A stretch of DNA of 64,000 nucleotides from contig NC_064536.1 in NCBI RefSeq assembly GCF_023856365.1, forward strand, positions 39,873,276-39,937,275, given 5' to 3'. This document shows positions 1 through 10,525 of the stretch, piece by piece. A model generated the notes under the pieces. The model was not told the DNA's origin, ran no database searches, and saw nothing but the letters and a program-made list of their open reading frames with translations. The position numbers and the translations under genes were made by a program. How positions within the stretch are numbered: the stretch's first letter is position 1; every line of letters begins with the position of its first letter. This DNA comes from Brienomyrus brachyistius (lineage: Eukaryota; Chordata; Actinopteri; Osteoglossiformes; Mormyridae).

Positions 1-294
1 GAGAGGTTTAGGATCCAAAGCGTGGTTCATCTAGCGATCCAACAAGGCATCAGTAACTTTATGGAGAAAAGAAGAAATTCTTGTTAGTTTTTATTGTGTC
101 ACTTTTAATTTGCATATATTTTTATGATAATTGTGTTTTTGTTCTGAGCAAATATACACAACCCAATTAAATAGCATTAAACGTTTTCTTTGATGGCCCA
201 AGACTTTTGCATAGTACCATATTTTTTCAGAATCAAGAGACAATTTAATAAAAACCAGTCTTACCTTCACAAGATAACGATTATTAAACATTAA

Positions 295-309
295 CCAGCA
301 GGTGGCAGC
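295..309 (+). promoter_or_regulatory. CTCF-like motif
   Basis: The stretch CCAGCAGGTGGCAGC matches the classic vertebrate CTCF core (CCASYAGRKGGCRS) closely. It lies just downstream, in the gene's minus-strand sense, of the transmembrane exon of the receptor pseudogene. Exact copies stand at 16628-16642, 38026-38040 and 62815-62829. Binding is inferred from motif only. Confidence 0.4.
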
Positions 310-463
310 AAAGCACTTGTGAATAAGTGGCCAATACGTGGTTGTACAGGTTGCCAGCAGATAATCATCCCCTCTGTGTTTAACTGACTCTCATGCTATG
401 ACTGTACAGACTGAGCAGGGCCGAGTGAGAGAGGCTTCACTGCAGTTAGCATAACCGTTTATT

Positions 464-665
464 TTACAGCTCGTCTGACTCATTCTGCTCCACGAAGGTC
501 ATCTCCTCTGCCAGCTTCCTCTGATCCAGGGAGACCCTCTGCTTCTCTCTGATTGGTTCCCGCTTTCTACAGGAGGTCCAGTGCAGCTGAATGGTGATGA
601 TGGTGCAAATCAGGTAAAACACACCAGTCCCAGCTTTCAGTACAGCATCCAGAACCTGCTCCCAC
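464..665 (-). pseudogene. Transmembrane/tail exon of pIgR-like receptor pseudogene (unit 1)
   Basis: Minus-strand terminal exon. It begins after a good acceptor (ctcacag at 666-672 on the minus strand) and reads 66 residues open to a TAA at 464-466. Residues about 10-28 form a hydrophobic segment (TGVFYLICTIITIQL) preceded by an Asp and a Lys, then a basic stop-transfer stretch (CRKR) and an acidic/basic tail of about 35 residues without tyrosines, so no ITIM or ITAM. The Lys next to the membrane segment would suit pairing with a signalling adaptor, but that is inference. It lies 1.5 kb downstream of two broken Ig V exons on the same strand and probably belongs to the same gene. The exon itself is intact; it is called pseudogene because the upstream V exons are broken. 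Family assignment rests mainly on those V exons; I do not recognise this tail by itself. Confidence 0.5.
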
Positions 666-756
666 CTGTGAGACATATAATACACCAGTGTGTCTGTCAG
701 TCACACATATCACATTTAAACCTGAAGAACAAAACAGTGAATCTGTTCTGACTGAA

Positions 757-1296
757 GTAAAACCACCTTGATAATCGACAGCAGCACCGATCAGCTCAGT
801 CCTACATACAGAGCCAGCTGGACCAAAGAGCTGAATAAGAAGGTGGATGTGAACAGTAAAGTCTTACATGCTTTATAGAAACACGGTACAGCCACATCTG
901 TACTATTACACAGGACACATGTGAGGAACAGGAGACATTAACAAAGAGCATGAAAATAGCTAGAGATTATCAATCAACATGTTACACTATTTTGTAAAAA
1001 CAGGCCTGCAGTCATTCCCCAGCAGCACAGGGCACAAGGCAAGGGCTCACCCTGGATGGGATGGGATCTCAAGTTTATTATTAAGAAAATGAAATAAAAA
1101 ATATTTTTTTCCCTTAAAATTAAAATGACAGTTTCCCATTACTGTGTGATCAGGTAAATGCTGCTAGCTGGACCCCCACACTACTGTAAATGCTGCTGAA
1201 TGCTTACCTCCGTTTTTCATTATCCCCTCCTTCTTCATCATGTGCAGAGAAAAGGAGAGCAGTGGAAACAGGAGAAAGGATAGTTAATAAAAAGCA
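757..1296. other. Stretch present in units 1, 2 and 4 but replaced in unit 3
   Basis: About 540 bp between the TM exon and the SINE. No gene or repeat recognised; it includes an AT-rich tract at 1075-1130. In unit 3 the same two flanks enclose a different, shorter sequence (38485-38659) that leads into an intact SINE 5' end, so units 1, 2 and 4 share a rearranged version here. Confidence 0.6.
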
Positions 1297-1605
1297 GGGT
1301 TTGCACTGTCGCCTCACTCCTCTGGCACGTGTACTCAAGTCTTCGCTGGAGTTCCGTGTGTATGGAGTTTGCATGCTCCCCCTGTGTCATTGTGGGGTTT
1401 CCTCCAGGGACTCTGATTTCCCCCCACAGTCCAAAAACATGCTGAGGCTAATTGGAGTTGTCAAATTGCCGGTAGGTGTGCTTGTGCGAGGGAATGGAGT
1501 GTGAGCGTGTCCTGCAATGGGTTGGCACCCTGTCATGGGACGTTCCCTGCCTTGCGCCCATAGGGACCCTGAGTTAGACAAGCAGTTTGAGACAATGGAT
1601 GGATA
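1297..1605 (+). mobile_element. tRNA-derived SINE (V-SINE/DANA type), 5'-truncated
   Basis: Shows the typical fish SINE body: the 'actgtcgcctcac' part of the tRNA-related head, the central 'ggagtttgcatgctcc' and 'ccccacagtccaaaaacatg' segments, and a short GGAT tail. The first ~20 bp of the head, with the Pol III A box, are missing compared with the unit 3 copy (38660-38986). It is diverged from the young copy at 34501-34861, so it is an older insertion. Confidence 0.8.
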
Positions 1606-1877
1606 CAGCACTGGAACAGATATTACAGAGTACAACTGTAACACTGGTCTACGCTGCAATGAAAAACCACCTACAGACATGTTAGTCAGTCTGCACACCA
1701 TTAGTAACAATTCATCCTCACAAAGATGAAAAAATGCCTGAATTATGTTGCAAGCTACATGGATTTGTCTGGATTTGTATACATAACAAGTGACTGGCTG
1801 TATGTCTGTGGAAAATGCTGTGATTTTTGTCATATTACAGACTGATCATAAACTAGAAGACACACATTCAATATTAA

Positions 1878-2040
1878 AGACACCAATTAGCCTGACTGTG
1901 CGTTTTTGGATTGTTGGAGGAAACCCACACAGCATGTGGAGAACATGCAGACTCCACACAGACAGAGCAGAAGCCAGATTCAAACCCCTAAACATGGAGG
2001 CGTGAAGCAACAGCGCCGCCTACTGGACCACCGTGCCACT
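1878..2040 (-). mobile_element. SINE (same superfamily), minus strand, 3'-truncated
   Basis: Reading the minus strand from 2038 down gives a head resembling 'ggcacggtggtccagtagg', then the 'gtgtggagtctgcatgttctcc' and 'gtgggtttcctcc' segments and an AATTGG-bearing 3' part. It is more diverged than its neighbour at 1297-1605 and lacks the GGAT tail. Confidence 0.75.
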
Positions 2041-2213
2041 ATCATTGAAACAATAATCCCAATAAATAACTCTGTTTCACAACAGCTGATAAATAGGGGA
2101 TTATCCCCACAAAGAAGCACAAACCCCTTCGTGAGTGAAACTGCTGGGTTGATTAGTATGTATCTATTTATATTCAAGCATAAATAATTCACAGGCAGAT
2201 TTAAATCAATTAC

Positions 2214-2494
2214 TTATGTTTAACAGTAATATGAACTGGAATCTGCAGGATTCCACAACCAGCCACCAATACCAGCCAGTGTCCTTCCTCTCCAGCCCAC
2301 TCATTGTCACAATGAAGGTTTTATTTTCTGTGTCATCCCTGATCAGGACAGGCCTCCCATGCAAACTCACTGATCTCTCTGATGCACAGGAGCCCCCAAT
2401 CTTACACCACATCCTTTGTCTTTTGTTGTTTCCATAGTAACACTGACACTGTCTCCATCCACACCCGTCACCTCCTGCTTGTCCACTCACAGCC
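2214..2494 (-). pseudogene. pIgR-like Ig V exon 2, frameshifted (unit 1)
   Basis: Minus-strand V-type Ig exon with acceptor cctccag| at 2495 and donor |gtaatt at 2213, phase 1 as in V exon 1. Readable pieces: CQCYYG (B-strand Cys), RMWCKIG (C strand, with the extra Cys pair typical of CD300/pIgR), GRPVLIRDD, FIVTMSGLERKDTGWYW (E-F strands). The codon for the canonical F-strand Cys after GWYW has lost one base, so the read continues as W and the usual G-strand ending (LQIPVHITV) lies in another frame. The same lesion is in units 2 and 3, so it predates the duplications. In functional family members this domain binds polymeric Ig or lipids; this copy cannot encode it. Confidence 0.8.
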
Positions 2495-2847
2495 CTGGAG
2501 GACTTCAACACACAGGTAAAACACTCAAAGATTTGCACAGCAATGAAATGTTTATGAATATCAGCCCATTACAACATACATACTGTATGTAAATGTTTGG
2601 CCAATAAACTGACATTTTTTAACATATTGCTTATCATATTTAACCTCATGAAGTCGCCCGATTTAGCTGACACTGTTACTTCTTCCAAGTCTCGTTTATC
2701 ATATTGAATTAAATTAAAATGCAGATTTTTAAAATATTAAAACATTTTTTCCATCAGTGTTTGTGTTAAGGTCCTTCCTTTTTGACTCAGTGACATGTTA
2801 CATACTGTGCATCTCATTGGCTACAGTCTGCAGTACAGACATCTTAC

Positions 2848-3161
2848 CATCAGTGACTGACAGATTAACCTGATCAGAGAGGCTCCACTGATCTTCACAC
2901 CACACCAGTACCGATCGGAGTCCTCAGCTGTCAGATTGTTGATGGTCACAGTGAAGACTCGCTGGTCAGGATCATCTCTGACTCACACTTTACCCTCCTG
3001 TGGAGAGTCAGTGTGTACTATGGGAGTACATGACCTCACATTATACCCTCTGCACCAGTATTTCACATGAGTTTTATATCTGTCACCATAGGAACATGGG
3101 ATTGTTACAGATCATCCTCTCTGTACACAGGCCCATTTCACTGTAGACACACTGTCAGCAC
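2848..3161 (-). pseudogene. pIgR-like Ig V exon 1, with stops (unit 1)
   Basis: Minus-strand exon of 314 nt, acceptor ccccacag| at 3162-3169, donor |gtaag at 2843-2847, phase 1. The reading is typical of teleost pIgR-like/CD300 receptors: GADSVSTV, SVTIPCSYGDRYKTHVKYWC, RGYNVRSC, RDDPDQRVFTVTINNL, TAEDSDRYWCGV. Three lesions are seen: TGA in place of Gly before SVTIPC, TGA after GKV in the C''-D region, and a CT expansion after SGAS that shifts the last strand and leader to the donor. All three are also in unit 2, and unit 3 shares those that its split exon preserves. It lies 353 bp upstream of V exon 2 in gene order. Confidence 0.85.
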
Positions 3162-3539
3162 CTGTGGGGAAAATAATTAACTGAATAAGGATTTTCCATC
3201 TTATGACATCTCTAAGTAATTATGCTTGGTTTGTGTAATACTTAGATTAGGTCATGTGTAATTAACAGAACAGTGATGATGTATAAAAGTCAAAGACCAT
3301 CATTTTACTATAAGAACAAGGAAAACAAAACTAGTGTCTGATCTTGGGAAGGGCTTCAGCAGGATGTGGGATCGGGAATCTGAGCCTGGCAGTGTGTTCT
3401 AGGGTCTGAGAGGAAAACCAGGACCTTAAATCCCTAGTAAAAGGCCTAGAAGAGGTGAATGAATGGGCTTGTCACTGTGTGGGATGGCCACACCCCTTAA
3501 GTACTATGGCCTTACTTGTAAACATATCCAGTCCTGTGA

Positions 3540-4280
3540 TACAGGCCCTCTCATATTCCCTCTATACATGCTTCCTTTGCGCTCTATTTGTGAACGTTAT
3601 TATGTAAAATATCATTGCTATGCTGGTGATACGCAGCTCTATCTGCCATTAAAACCTGGTGACTGCTGCTCTCTGGTGGCCCTTTCTAACTGTATGGAGG
3701 ATATTAAGAACAGGACAGCAATGACTTTCGTCCAGATTAATGAAAACAAGACAGAGGTAATGAGTTTTGGTCACTGTTCATGATCTCAGAGAACAATTAG
3801 GGCCTCATTCAGAAAACTTCCAGTCACATACTAAAAATCTTGGTGTCATCTTTGATTCATCACTGAGCTTGATAAACAAATAAATGCCGTTGTGAAGGGG
3901 TGTTTCTGTCAGCTGAGTTCAATAGCCTGGCTTAAACCACACCTTTCAGCCAAAGACCTGGAGAGTTACTCCTGCTTTTATCCTGATTGGGTTACTGCCG
4001 TTCTCTGTACCCAGGTTTACCAGAAGCATCTTTATTCTGACTACACCTTGTTCAAAACGGTGCTACCAGGCTCTCAACAAAAATTAGACACCAAATTTCC
4101 CCTGTGTTGGCTACATTGCATTGGCTACCTGTTAAGTTTTGAGAATTTCTGAGAATACAGTTTAAAGATTTCTTATTTCTTTCTAAGGCGATACATGGCA
4201 TAGGTCCCCAGTCCGTCTCGGAGCTAATTCAGCCTTACACCGCTTCTTATTAGATGCATCTCTGTACTGACCCTGCACAC
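3540..4280 (+). mobile_element. L2-type LINE remnant (reverse transcriptase C-terminal half)
   Basis: Broken frames read like fish L2/Maui-type LINE RT: HCYAGDTQLYLPLKPGDC (motif C), ENKTEVMSFG, NLGVIFDSSLS, then WLKPHLSAKDLE and a thumb-like end (LHCIGYLLSF; QPYTASY). The catalytic YADD-type motif reads YAGD, one Asp lost, and there are several frameshifts. It is an old copy, opposite in strand to the Ig exons, in the presumptive intron. Confidence 0.75.
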
Positions 4281-4530
4281 ACAGGAACACATTTTATTTA
4301 TCTATTTAATCAGACTATTCTGCTTTGCACATCATGTATTTAACATTTATAGTGATTTTATATTTATTACTAGATTATTGTATAACTTTTGCACTGTTTT
4401 TTGAACTTGGTTGTTGCTTAGTCTTGTTTTTCCATGGAGCACCATTATACCAAAAAGAATTCTTTGTAGGGTCAACCTACTTGGCAATAAACCACAGTCT
4501 GATTCTGATTATTTTTTGTGTAACATTGTG
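4281..4530 (+). mobile_element. CR1/Rex3-like LINE 3' tail nested in the L2 remnant
   Basis: AT-rich 3' UTR-like sequence ending 'tggcaataaaccac...gattctgatt', the short microsatellite-like terminus of CR1/Rex3-type elements. It separates the L2 coding remnant from what looks like the L2 3' end, so it probably inserted into it. Confidence 0.5.
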
Positions 4531-4584
4531 TAACATTGGCCAATGTCTCTACTTTTACTATATATTTATATTATTTTGACCTAC

Positions 4585-4650
4585 AGCACTTTGGCACAAC
4601 ATAGATTGTTTTTAAATGTGCTATAGAAATAAAAATAATTCAACTTGATA
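4585..4650 (+). mobile_element. L2 LINE 3' end
   Basis: 'cagcactttggcacaac...aaatgtgctatagaaataaa' is the usual terminus of fish L2 elements ('tgtgctatataaataaa'). It continues the L2 remnant at 3540-4280 across the nested insertion. Confidence 0.55.
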
Positions 4651-4659
4651 TAGAAACAT

Positions 4660-5397
4660 ACTTCAAGTCATCCATCTTGCCGAGATGGGGGTTGCGCTGT
4701 GACCCCTGGTGGACAAATTATGCAGCAACAGCACTCATATCATGGTTGAAAGTTGTGTCTTCAGTCTCTCTGTTTCTTTTTAGTTATCATTAATTGGCCA
4801 TTATAAACCAAATGCTGATAGCGATTTATCACAGACTCCTGCATTAATGAATTAAAATATTCATGATGAATAAAGAAGATGAATTGGCGCTAATGTGTAT
4901 TTTTACTGTGTTATTGATAAGATAAATATTACAGTACACGGATCGCTCTGGTGTCTCAGAAATTGTCTCCATTTTTTCATACCAATTTATCATTAGTACA
5001 GTAGTGCTTGCAGTTCACAAATGCTTTGGCCTACAAACAATTTGGTTCGCAAAAACTAAATTTGGTCAATGAACAAACTCGACCAGATTCCTTTTTTTAT
5101 ACTAGTGTAACACCGGCGGGGCGCATATCCCAGCATGCCCCGCGTACAATTGTAAATAGAAGGACCACGACAGGCACCCAACAAGCACCGAACCCAAATA
5201 CACAGATGGGAAACACAATGTTGTCAGAAGCTGAACTGCGAAATGCAGATGCAGTGATAGATTTACACAAACTAAATACACGTTAGGAGCGGACAGGGTA
5301 TACACACAAGACATGGGCAAAGTGTAAAGTGAGGTAGACCTTCAACAGCACGTCAGTCCATTGCAGGGCAATGGAAGCTGGAGAAATGCCATGTGAA
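4660..5397. other. Intronic stretch without recognised gene
   Basis: Contains a CTCF-like motif on the minus strand at 4701-4712 (core ccaccaggggtc) with copies at 21032 and 47541. The open frame at 5008-5286 has no family features and an unlikely composition. Nothing else recognised. Confidence 0.4.
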
Positions 5398-5505
5398 CAG
5401 CAGAAATGTGGTCATACAGGATGTGAGGGTGAGACTGTGTGCTGTATACAGAGGGTCTGACCTCATGGCTTTGTTTCAGTCTTTAGTATTGTGATGACAT
5501 TGTGA
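5398..5505 (-). repeat. Leader-intron-like duplicate, copy 1
   Basis: The block around 'catacaggatgtgagggtgagac' and 'cagagggtctgacctca' recurs at 13965-14062 in the same orientation and at 12272-12378 in reverse. At 12272-12378 it directly follows a decayed signal-peptide exon, so it marks intron 1 of a lost receptor gene copy. Confidence 0.6.
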
Positions 5506-6129
5506 TAGCCCAGTGATAACTATACTGGATGGGTGGTACCCCTTCAAAGAGCAACGGGAGATGGGATACCATTGTGGTATGCAAGCAGGTCCTCAGGGTT
5601 GTCACACATGTTTTTCTGAGGTGTACACTGCTGGTTGCTTGAGCCCCTGGATGAGACACTGGTCAGTACCCTGCAGAATCGCTGTGGGCAGTGTGAGGAC
5701 TTCTGCCCTCTCAGTTAAACAATAGGTGCAGGGATTGAGTCAAATGAGTCTCTCTGCATCCTGCTTAATGATATCAAGGGGTTGAGTAGGCGTGTCTGTG
5801 CTCACATGGCTCTATCAGTACAGAGTGAACTGGCCAGGGATCAGTTTATCTAGACACTTAACCCCAGATAGCTCACATTCAGACACAGCCAACCCCTCTG
5901 CGTCCCTAGACGAGGCCCTGGAACTGGCTTTGGAGAGAGAAATTGTGGGCAGCAAGGTGGCGGGGAACGAGGCGGGAGAAATCAACCAAGCTGTAAACGC
6001 CAAAGGGCTTGGAGGACCCAGGCCCTCAGGTTTACTTCCTGGATGCAGACTGCCTGTAGGCTGACAGGCAGCAGCACCCCCCCCCCCACCCCTCAATCCT
6101 CAGACAGTGTCCCAAGTTCACCGCCACCC

Positions 6130-6640
6130 AGGGTTCCGCCAAGGGCACGCATAGCCGGGAAGATGTGGGCCAACAAGGTTAATTTCCGGAACTTCCTTGG
6201 TGACACCGGGGAGGTGGCCCTGCTGCCACCTGCTGCAGAGGTTGTGACTACGGATTGGACTCACAGAGGCAACTTCTGTCACATACCCACCATAGTGATG
6301 TGAGTCGCATGTTCTGCCCTAGTCCATACAGGTTCCACTGCAACCCTGGTGAGACCAGACACTGTCTAGAACTGACATTGGTGCAGGTGAGAACAATGAC
6401 TGGTGACCTGGCCCCTTTAAGAGGGACGGGGTTGTTCCCTTTTGACATGGGGGGTTTAGTTGTGAATAGTAACTATGTGGATGGCTGACATGCTCGATCC
6501 CTCCATCCTGGGCCTGAATTTCCCCCGGAGCACGGCATGTGTGCTGGACTTTGGTCACAACATGCTGAGATTCCCTGCGGTCCATGTGTACAGTGGGGCC
6601 GCTGGCCCCGCAGCCTCTGCAGCTGACTGCCCACCCCTTA
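6130..6640 (+). mobile_element. Gypsy-type LTR retrotransposon fossil, retropepsin region (unit 1)
   Basis: Frames read as a Ty3/Gypsy aspartic protease: a GSTATLV active-site loop, then TGDLAPLRGTG and GGLVV, then DPSILGLNF and CVLDFGHNMLRFP. The catalytic Asp codon at 6325-6327 is CAT (His), in unit 2 also His and in unit 3 CAA (Gln). The three blocks lie in two alternating frames, so there are at least two frameshifts, plus stops upstream. It is an old, inactive piece without LTRs or RT nearby; the capsid part upstream is not recognisable with confidence. Confidence 0.65.
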
Positions 6641-7690
6641 CTGCCACTGGGCCTGTACCTCCACATCAGCTAGAGATCCCTTCCTCTGCTACAGTCACGT
6701 GGGCCCCTGAGCCCACATGTGTCCCCTCCAGTGTTGCGCTGCAGCCTCACTCACTTCACTGGAGTCTAACGGGGTTTACCAGAGCGACTTACCTGAAGCT
6801 GCCATTGGAGGAGCCCATGATGACCACACGGTTGCCCTTCTGCCACTGCAATCCCACTGCCCTGGTCCTCTACCTCACACCATTGATCCCCTGCCCCACC
6901 CATACGGTTGTGTGCCTCTTCAGGTTTGCAGCCTCCTCCTGCACTGAGCGGCCATTTCAGAAGTTTAATTATTTAATTTACAGTAATACACATGTTTCCA
7001 ACCATTAAAAAAATTATCCAGACTTAAAGTCACTTGAATAAAAATATTTAAAAACTTGTTAGCATTTCAATATAGTACCTGGTTGGACTGTGTACTTCCT
7101 CTTTGTTTAAAAATAACCAGTAAATCCTATTATTATCCTGCTACCCCCACTCTACCAAAACTCATGAAATGATATGATACATTTGGAGGAGGAAGATTTC
7201 TAATTGATCCTTTATACCCACCAACCAGACCAGTATAAGAAGCTGTATGATGTAAAGCCTCTTTAAATGGGTACAGACTACTTCCGTTTATTGTAATAAG
7301 TATCTCATAAATTTGACTTTACACTTTTGCATGGTATTGATAGATTTTGAAAGTTAATTACTTAACACAATTCTTATTAAAATTGTTCATTATACAACCT
7401 GAATGTCTCAAGGTAGCACATTAGTACAAAAGACGCTGTATGATGTATCATTGTAGCAGTCAGATGTTATTTTAACCAATGTACAGGTTTACCTTTAATT
7501 TAATTCTACAAACATAATCAAAATCACTTGTGAAAAAGACATTTAGTCATTTACTAAGGCAGATACAACCTGTGGAAGCACAGCTAAAAGCATACCATCA
7601 CCCATTATAGAGTGACCCATTGTCTTTGTAACTGAGTAATCACAACTAAGTGCAATTTACTATAATGAAACTGTACACAGAAACTGTAAA
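6641..7690. other. Unassigned stretch
   Basis: 6641-6960 is GC-rich and holds a 177-codon open frame (6475-7008) that starts as a protease fossil and then has no family features. 6970-7690 is AT-rich with no recognised repeat or gene. In unit 3 a 3.2-kb block is inserted at the position equivalent to 7110. Confidence 0.4.
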
Positions 7691-7699
7691 GGCAAAGGT

Positions 7700-7900
7700 A
7701 ATTTATTATGATGAAATGCTTCCAAAATGCCCAGTGTGCTTCAGCGTTTCTCCTTTTCTCCAGTCGTCGACAGGTCCTGTGTTTATTAGGTGATCTGTGA
7801 TGTAGGAGATCCTGAGAATGGCTGCTGCTCCAAGGATGATTGGCAGGTGGCTATTCCCAGGAACAGCGGGCTGGAGATGTAAAAGTGGGATGGAGAAAAT
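7700..7900 (-). other. Possible 3' exon-like segment
   Basis: On the minus strand an acceptor-like 'tttacatctccag' at about 7873-7885 is followed by two short open frames and an AATAAA about 190 bases later (complement near 7700). It could be a terminal exon of a transcript, but no protein family is recognised. Copies lie at about 24031, 53739. Confidence 0.2.
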
Positions 7901-9115
7901 AAAGTGTAGGGGAATACAGAGTACAAACAACCATAAGAAACACACGGCCCATGGCCATATGTCCACAAGACAACCACCCGCCCAACCCGAGAGGGAGCCC
8001 ACGAGGGACTAAGGGGGGCCCAACCCCTGTAAAAGGAGGTCCGCAGAGGGGGGACAGACAGCGAGCCCCCCAGTCCCTCCCGCAAGCCCTCCACCGAGGG
8101 AAGCGGGTCCAGGGCCAAAGGGCCCCATCAACCGGGAACACTCCCCTGGCGGACGGTCCCCCCAGCCCGCTCCCCGGCAGGACGGATCACCGCCCACTGT
8201 AGCGACCCGGCACGTCCCCCCCCTCCCCGACACTGCAGGATGATCTAAGGGAGACCCTACAAACAAAGTGCACCCCCCCGCCCACCACCCAGGAGCGGAC
8301 CTGCGTCAACTGGGGAGCGGCAGACCCCCCGCCCAGCCCAGACCGAACCCTACAATTCGCCTAGAAGGGCTCAGAGCATCCCTAGATACCCCGGACCGCC
8401 TGCCAGGGCCCCACCACGGCGCAGCAGAGCCAAGGACCACCCAGCCCGCAGCCCACAAGAGGAGACGGCCCACACCGGCCAGAGCCGTCTTCTACCTGCC
8501 GGGCCACCCCACACGCGCAGGGCCAGAGACGGAGAGTTAGGGGGGACCCCTCAGCCCCCACTGATTCCCCGTCCCATGTTAATGTGAAGTGTGCATGTAC
8601 AAGTGTGAGAGAGTTGTGTGTTTATGTCTACAATGCATTAAAATTAGTGGGTGCAGTTCGAGTATGAGGGCCCCACCACTGGCAGATGGCAGAGTCCCCC
8701 ATCCCCCTCCCTGCACCCCAAGGCCCTAATGTAGCATGGACTGTGTATATAACTAAAGTGCAAAAAGCAGGTGAACAGTCGAGGCACGAGCACCCCACCG
8801 CTGGCAGACGGCAGAACCCCACCTGCCTATACCCACCTCCTCAGCCCTAGTGTCATGTGGTGTCTAATGTGCAAGTAAAACCTCCCCACTGCCCCTCAAA
8901 GCTCTAGTGTTGTATGAAATGTGGTGTCCGGCCCAGGGGAGCAATAAGGGCGTGCAGGAGTGGGCCCCCCCCGGCACCGGGGCCAGATCCCCGACTGGCC
9001 CCGATTAGTCCTCATCTCCGACCCCACACAACCGGCAGGGGCGGCCAACCGAGGGGGTTCAGGGGCGCCACATTAACAATTGTTAATAAACATTCCACTA
9101 TACATCTCAAAATTT
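7900..9115. repeat. GC-rich low-complexity repeat block (unit 1)
   Basis: About 1.2 kb with long C/G runs in an otherwise AT-leaning region. The apparent proline/glycine-rich open frames in all six frames are composition artefacts. It contains degenerate tandem repeats (8650-8935) and probably derives from a transposable element I cannot name. Copies: 24231-25446, 29101-29814 (partial, starts at the nested duplication break), 53939-55153. Confidence 0.55.
8650..8935 (+). repeat. Degenerate tandem repeat
   Basis: Two clear and one poor copy of a ~115-bp unit with the core 'ccccaccactggcagatggcaga' / 'ccccaccgctggcagacggcaga' followed by 'ccctaatgtagcatgg' / 'ccctagtgtcatgtgg' / 'ctctagtgttgtatg'. 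Repeated with each unit. Confidence 0.5.
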
Positions 9116-9588
9116 AGCACACTTAATTCATTATCTTTGATACTGTTTCAAACATTTAATGTTCCCCAAACAGCAGCAGAAGAACCACAGCTTCATCTTC
9201 CTTGTATTTTGGCTCTTCTCTGTGTCAAGAGCTCTACAAGCTCAACTTTAATATTAATTTTCCACCACTTCTACATCTTCTATCTATACCAGACCCACAT
9301 CTATCTCTACACCGCCAGTTTCCTCTCTGAAGAGTCTCAGAAACAATGCCAGCATTGCCTATCACTCTCACACCCTCCCCTCCCTTACACCAGTCCGTCA
9401 CACCTCCCAGTCCCCCCATAACCTCCCCAGCCTGGACAGTGGGGGGTGTCGCTGGTGAGCACTCCTCCAAACCTTTCCTCTCTCCCCAGTCGATCACCTC
9501 GTCCCACAGGTCCCAGGCTCCCCAGTGCTGGTCGTTGGTCCAGGAAACAGCTTTCGGAATTTTCATTCTGGTTAACATAATTAACTAG

Positions 9589-9802
9589 CCGTCTGTGATA
9601 CTCTCAAAGCCAAACTAGACACTGTATTTTCAACGTACTCCAGACATTTGCTAAATGCTATTCACCAAGAATGCCTATGGAAAGGGATGGAGCCTTCATT
9701 AGCTGCTCGTGGCATCGAGGCTACTCCGATAGAAGCGGCCAAATTGCTAAAACTGTTTCACAACCTATACAGTAACGCTGGCGAAATCAGGACGCTGCTT
9801 CG
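9589..9802 (+). CDS. Possible coding exon, unknown family (unit 1)
   Basis: An open stretch of about 71 codons follows a stop and an acceptor-like 'taattaactag' and ends at a good donor (cg|gtacgt at 9803). The composition is protein-like and helical: LKAKLDTVFSTYSRHLLN, then after an internal Met at 9687-9689 MEPSLAARGIEATPIEAAK and LLKLFHNLYSNAGEIRTLLR. The minus strand is interrupted by stops, so this is the better strand. It may be a first exon starting at 9687 or an internal exon. No downstream partner exon is recognised, and the strand is opposite to the receptor pseudogene. The frame is kept in all copies (25920, 30288, 55627). It may equally be an exon of a repeat-derived gene; I do not recognise the family. 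Confidence 0.35.
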
Positions 9803-10100
9803 GTACGTTATAACATCGCCATGGTAATGAACCCAGCAAACGGTTAATCTTACTTCAACAACATGGGACATTTAAAAAGTAAACGTATAGGGGCTCTTTT
9901 CAGAATAACATCTTCAGATGAAACGCATTACGACAGACCGGATGAGTAAAACCAATCATATCAACTATAAGGCTTGCTGTTTTTAAGTTTAACACAATTA
10001 TTTTCTCTTACAATTTAAATATAAACAATCACATTACGAAAAATGGCCACAGCATCTACAGTTTAAGCTACTAATTTTAAATATATTTCAATTATATTTT
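9803..10100. other. AT-rich stretch, nothing recognised
   Basis: Mostly AT-rich sequence following the possible exon; no repeat or gene seen. Confidence 0.4.
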
Positions 10101-10108
10101 GCGGCAAT

Positions 10109-10525
10109 ATTTGCATGAACTATATCACGACATACAATGAAATATATAATTAACTATGCTAACAAAACATAATCTGAAGAAATAGCAAGAAACATACGAA
10201 GAGATGCTTCTCACCGCTGCGCCATCGCTCTGTCAGAAAGTTTATGTTCAAACTGCACTGATTTTGTTTCTATGGAAACCAGCGAAATTTTTCATTGGTC
10301 GAAAGGATGAAGATATGTACTGACGCCATTTTCAACGAATGAAAACGAGAATTAATTGTCAGGGCGGGACGAATTTGAAGGTGAACCAATCAATAGTAGT
10401 ATGTTTAGCTCGTGCTTGTTTTGGCTGAGCGTGATTGGATTTGTTGATCTAACCGCCTTCAAGCCCGTAAACCATGTATCTACTTGTCAATGGGAAACCA
10501 CGCAGTTCTGTCTATAAATACTGAC
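10109..10525 (+). promoter_or_regulatory. Promoter-like cluster (octamer, CCAAT boxes, TATA)
   Basis: Contains an octamer ATTTGCAT at 10109-10116, inverted CCAAT boxes at 10294-10298 and 10434-10438, a direct CCAAT at 10386-10390, and a TATA-like tctataaata at 10511-10520, in this order. The combination resembles vertebrate histone-type promoters. No histone or other open frame follows, so it is either a promoter relic or chance. The block is kept in all copies (about 26440, 30808, 56147). Confidence 0.3.

Noticed and set aside
1190..1833. Overlapping open frames of 70-148 codons on both strands
   Set aside because: They run across the SINE and its flanks, on both strands at once, with no family features.
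5008..5286. 92-codon open frame with an Asn/Thr-rich composition
   Set aside because: No homology recognised, no splice context, and the opposite strand is equally open.
7786..8540. Several Pro/Gly/Arg-rich frames in the GC-rich block
   Set aside because: Open in many frames at once because of composition; a repeat, not a gene.
8268..8540. Proline-rich secreted-like protein
   Set aside because: Same GC-rich repeat; no signal peptide and the frame breaks between units by C-run length changes.
9234..9578. 114-codon minus-strand frame (SWTNDQHWGAWDLWDE)
   Set aside because: Protein-like at its start but overlapping an open plus-strand frame, with no acceptor, donor or family recognised; left unannotated.
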